Assembly (NCBI GenBank): GCA_022706085.1
Contig: JAKJDF010000001.1
Span: forward strand, 232,526 to 296,525
DNA: 64,000 nucleotides
Source: Candidatus Latescibacterota bacterium
GTDB lineage: Bacteria > Latescibacterota > MWCZ01
Reading direction: 5' to 3'
The stretch's first letter is position 1. Each line of letters begins with the position of its first letter. A model generated the notes under the pieces. It had not been told where the DNA came from and did not search any database. It saw only the letters and a list, made by a program, of their open reading frames with translations. Positions 61,768 to 64,000 of this stretch are shown here, piece after piece. Position numbers and translations under genes: made by a program.

Positions 61768-62580
61768 TCAGTTCTTCGCTTTGAGCGCCTGAACCACTCT
61801 CTTCGTTACCTCTTCCACGAGCCGATCGTCAGGAATCCCAGGGCCGGGATTAGCCCCCGGCCCCGGGTGATCCCGGAATTCCGGCGGGTACGCATACCCA
61901 TCCGCAGCCCGACACCCGATGTTCGGTGTCGTGACGCCGTATCGCGCCCGGGCGGCTAGAAGTTCCTCGGCCTGCTCCTTGGAAAATAGACGCGCTCCAC
62001 CGAGCTGGCGGGCGATAAAATCGATTTTGGCAAAATGCTCCACCGTTTCCATTTTGAAATACGCGTTGAGGACGCTCTGTCCAACTGTCAGCACCCCGTG
62101 GAGCTCCATGAGAAATGCGTCCGACTGATGAATGAATTCGCGCATTTTGTTCGGCAAATCGTCTGTTCCTGGCAAACCGTACTTGGTCAACGGTATGGTT
62201 CCCAACGCAATGACGACCTCCGGAAGTTTGCATTCCCCGAGGTCGAGCCCCGCCAGGGCGTAGCCGGTGGCGTACGGCGGGTGGGCATGCACCACGGAAA
62301 CCACATCCGGACGCTCCTTGTACGCCATCAGGTGAACTTTCATTTCCGTCGAGGGCTTACGATGCGTTGCTCCTTCGAGCTTGTTGCCTTCCATGTCGAT
62401 CACGCACAGGTCATCCACGGCAACCAGCCCCTTGCTGATTCCTGTCGGCGTGCAGAGGATCCTCTCGCCGTCGACCCGGACGCTGAGGTTTCCATCGTTC
62501 GACGCGACCCAACCCTTGGCGTACACGCGATGGCACGCATCCACGATCTGTTGTTTCAGCTGAAAAAGCGGTATCGCCAT
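61768..62580 (-). CDS. Class II aldolase with C-terminal encapsulation-peptide-like tail
   Basis: A 270-residue zinc aldolase of the FucA/RhaD/AraD type: the VVHAHPPYA motif gives two zinc histidines, E in STEMKVHLM is the acid/base, and MELHGVLTVG gives the third histidine. It should split L-fuculose- or L-rhamnulose-1-phosphate to DHAP and L-lactaldehyde. After the catalytic domain (to about 220), a Pro/Gly-rich linker leads to a terminal amphipathic helix (LVEEVTKRVVQAL), the form of peptides that direct enzymes into microcompartments. AGGG lies 8 bases before ATG 62580; ATG 62586 is possible. Confidence 0.92.
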   Translation of the reverse strand: MAIPLFQLKQQIVDACHRVYAKGWVASNDGNLSVRVDGERILCTPTGISKGLVAVDDLCVIDMEGNKLEGATHRKPSTEMKVHLMAYKERPDVVSVVHAHPPYATGYALAGLDLGECKLPEVVIALGTIPLTKYGLPGTDDLPNKMREFIHQSDAFLMELHGVLTVGQSVLNAYFKMETVEHFAKIDFIARQLGGARLFSKEQAEELLAARARYGVTTPNIGCRAADGYAYPPEFRDHPGPGANPGPGIPDDRLVEEVTKRVVQALKAKN

Positions 62581-62603
62581 AGTCATTTCCCTGTCGCAGA
62601 TCT

Positions 62604-62903
62604 CTATTTTTTGCCGTCAATCATGCGGCGTCCGTCCGCGGCTTCCACGTGATCGACAATCCCTATCACGAGCGATCTCACGGGTGCGTGCTTCTTCCGA
62701 AGCACCTGCCGCGCGGCCGCACCCTCCTTGCAGACCAATACCAGTTCCCCGGCGCCGGCTCCCACCGTATCAACACACACCATCTCCGGGCCTTCTTCCG
62801 CCCCGTCCAGGCTCACCGGTCTCACCAGAAGCAGTTTTGTGGAGGCGTACGCCGGGTGCTTGACTGTTGATACGACGCTCCCCACCACCCGTCCGACGAT
62901 CAT
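62604..62903 (-). CDS. BMC-P shell vertex protein (EutN/CcmL family)
   Basis: A 99-residue protein that forms pentamers at the corners of a bacterial microcompartment. Family features: MIVGRVVGSVVSTVKHPAYASTKLLLV, then DTVGAGAGELVLVCKEGAAARQVL and a short IVGIVDHVE end. It overlaps the preceding EutN gene by 4 bases (ATGA). Its tail (AADGRRMIDGKK) is longer than typical EutN. It is 24 bases before the aldolase gene. Confidence 0.95.
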   Translation of the reverse strand: MIVGRVVGSVVSTVKHPAYASTKLLLVRPVSLDGAEEGPEMVCVDTVGAGAGELVLVCKEGAAARQVLRKKHAPVRSLVIGIVDHVEAADGRRMIDGKK

Positions 62904-63202
62904 TCCGCCCCCGTTTCCTCGAATACGGGTTTCCCCGGGAGCAAATCCACTCTGTCCACAAGCCCCACAACGCTCGCGTCAACTGCCGGGAACGGCGGTT
63001 CGAGCGCCTGCGCAGCTTCCAGCGACCCAACCCAGAACACCGTATCGCCGACTCCCGCCGCCACTACATCGATCGCGGCAATCGGCGGACCTGTCGGTTC
63101 GCGCCGTGCGTTGAGCGGCTCCAGAACCACAAGTCTCACGCCGCAAAGGCGTTCTATTTTCTGGGTTGCGACGATGGTCCCGATTATGCGACCCAATTGC
63201 AT
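62900..63202 (-). CDS. BMC-P shell vertex protein (EutN/CcmL family), second copy
   Basis: A 100-residue EutN/CcmL protein: MQLGRIIGTIVATQKIERLCGVRLVVLEPL, then AIDVVAAGVGDTVFWVGSLEAAQAL and VVGLVDRVDLLP. It differs clearly from the next copy, so the pair is not a recent duplication; PVM-type microcompartments carry several BMC-P paralogues. It follows the aldehyde dehydrogenase gene by 21 bases and overlaps the next EutN gene. Confidence 0.95.
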   Translation of the reverse strand: MQLGRIIGTIVATQKIERLCGVRLVVLEPLNARREPTGPPIAAIDVVAAGVGDTVFWVGSLEAAQALEPPFPAVDASVVGLVDRVDLLPGKPVFEETGAE

Positions 63203-63223
63203 CCGTCTGCCGCTTGCGAGAGT

Positions 63224-64000
63224 TCAGATGATGCGGAAATAATCCACGAGCGCACACCGACGAATGCGCGTGAACGTTCGCGGCGTCGTAATGCCTTCGC
63301 CCGTCGCAAGCGCGATGGAGAAAGACGAAGTGCCCTCTCCACCGGAGCCCAGCGCCGCCGTGCTGGGTCCATTTTTCACGAAGATCGTTGTGTCCATGAC
63401 TCTGGCCATCTTGTCCATGTTCTCGACGTTTTTCGAGTGCATGATTGCGGTGTGGCCAAAACCGTGTTCGGCTTCGTAAGCCCATTCAATTGCCTGATGC
63501 ACGTCGCGACAACGTACAACGGGAACAAAGGAGGTCATCTGCTCGTGCTGTACGAACGGGTGCTCCCTGGTGGTCTCCCCGATCAACAACTGCGTTGTGG
63601 ACGGTACGCTCAAACCAATGGCCTTTGCGAGCGTATCAGCATCCCGTCCGACCGCATCCCGGTTGAGCACGGGGTGAGCACAGCCCGCATCTCCCTTGAA
63701 CACAAACGACGTCAGTTGCTGAATCTGAGCCGTGGTGAGTTCAAAGGCGCCGTTCGCTACCATGCGCCGTTTGAGTTCGTCGGCGACGGTATCTACCACA
63801 AAGATTTCCTTCTCCGCGATACAAAGAAGATTGCAGTCGAACGAAGCCCCTGCGATAATACTTTTGGCCGCTTTCTCGATGTCCGCCGTTTCGTCGACAA
63901 CAACGGGCGGATTTCCCGGGCCGGCCGCAATGACTTTCTTTCCTGCGCCCATCGCGGCTTTCACAACTCCGGGCCCGCCAGTAACCAGGATGAGCTTGAT
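63224..64000 (-). CDS. CoA-acylating aldehyde dehydrogenase (PduP/EutE-like), C-terminal part (cut by window)
   Basis: The minus-strand frame is open from base 64000, so 259 codons of the C-terminal half are seen; the GTG at 63964 is internal. The catalytic cysteine is in SFDCNLLCIAEKE (second cysteine), as in PduP/EutE, which turn propanal or acetaldehyde into acyl-CoA. GGPGVVKAAM and GSGGEGTSSFSIALATGEGITTPRTFTRIRRCALV are typical of this family. The ending sequence has no encapsulation helix; if one exists it would be at the N-terminus outside the window. It lies 21 bases upstream of the EutN pair. Confidence 0.92.
   Translation of the reverse strand: MKLILVTGGPGVVKAAMGAGKKVIAAGPGNPPVVVDETADIEKAAKSIIAGASFDCNLLCIAEKEIFVVDTVADELKRRMVANGAFELTTAQIQQLTSFVFKGDAGCAHPVLNRDAVGRDADTLAKAIGLSVPSTTQLLIGETTREHPFVQHEQMTSFVPVVRCRDVHQAIEWAYEAEHGFGHTAIMHSKNVENMDKMARVMDTTIFVKNGPSTAALGSGGEGTSSFSIALATGEGITTPRTFTRIRRCALVDYFRII

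Noticed and set aside
1-64000. Search by eye for CRISPR arrays, insertion sequences and prophage genes
   Set aside because: No regularly spaced direct repeats, transposase motifs or phage structural genes were seen.

Overview
The window is a dense stretch of a GC-rich bacterial chromosome, with 57 protein genes (two cut by the window edges), RNase P RNA and one tRNA-Leu. The gene content suggests an uncultured, probably anaerobic, polysaccharide-degrading bacterium from the broad set of phyla that includes PVC-like and FCB-like lineages such as Hydrogenedentota, Sumerlaeota or Latescibacterota. The clues are many divergent glycosidases, Gfo/Idh/MocA oxidoreductases, URO-D-type methyltransferase homologues, a bacterial GGGP synthase and a microcompartment locus. 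The phylum is an inference and cannot be fixed without a marker tree. No insertion sequence, prophage or CRISPR array was seen.

Left part (1-16 kb): the end of a corrinoid-activating ASKHA protein (RACo-like) and a UbiA prenyltransferase; a glycosidase plus sugar nucleotidyltransferase pair; a 1-Cys peroxiredoxin; a four-gene operon of hydantoinase/oxoprolinase, a small unknown protein, LarC and a secreted FG-GAP propeller protein; then three glycosidases of different folds. Centre-left (16.5-23.7 kb): lexA with a near-perfect self-operator over its own -10 box, a STAS-domain gene behind it, and on the other side a heterodimeric ABC exporter with one degenerate ATP site; then a Na/Pi cotransporter. 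Middle (23.7-40 kb): a formylglycine-enzyme-like/sialidase fusion with a HAD hydrolase and an EEP phosphatase; an unknown barrel-like enzyme; a URO-D methyltransferase homologue; rnpB; a GT39-like membrane glycosyltransferase; two Gfo/Idh/MocA dehydrogenases; a split transketolase with a stand-alone Lrp effector domain; an HTH-nSTAND3 ATPase leading an aldo/keto reductase and a hydroxypyruvate-isomerase-like gene.

Right part (40-64 kb): tRNA-Leu; a tightly overlapped operon of a second URO-D homologue, a methyltransferase-like protein, a glycosidase-like protein and a galactonate-dehydratase-type enolase; a cupin phosphoglucose isomerase with an AAA+ ATPase of unusual N-terminus and a rhomboid protease; an L-arabinokinase-like GHMP kinase with RsmD. 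From 64000 down to 51598 one long minus-strand gene train starts in a bacterial microcompartment locus (acylating aldehyde dehydrogenase, two EutN/CcmL pentamer proteins, a class II aldolase with an encapsulation-peptide-like tail, acetate kinase). It continues directly into a 1154-residue heparinase II/III-like protein, GGGP synthase, a CpsB-type phosphatase, a LamG protein split by a propeller, an MGMT-type protein, an FmdB zinc ribbon and two lipoprotein cyclophilins.

The likeliest system of wider interest is the microcompartment locus: the predicted path runs from a deoxysugar phosphate (fuculose- or rhamnulose-1-phosphate) to lactaldehyde to an acyl-CoA and then acetate/propionate with ATP, and it is physically joined to a polysaccharide lyase-like gene that could supply the sugar. 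The lexA operator, the HTH-nSTAND3 regulator and the LamG/propeller nesting are the next most worth testing.
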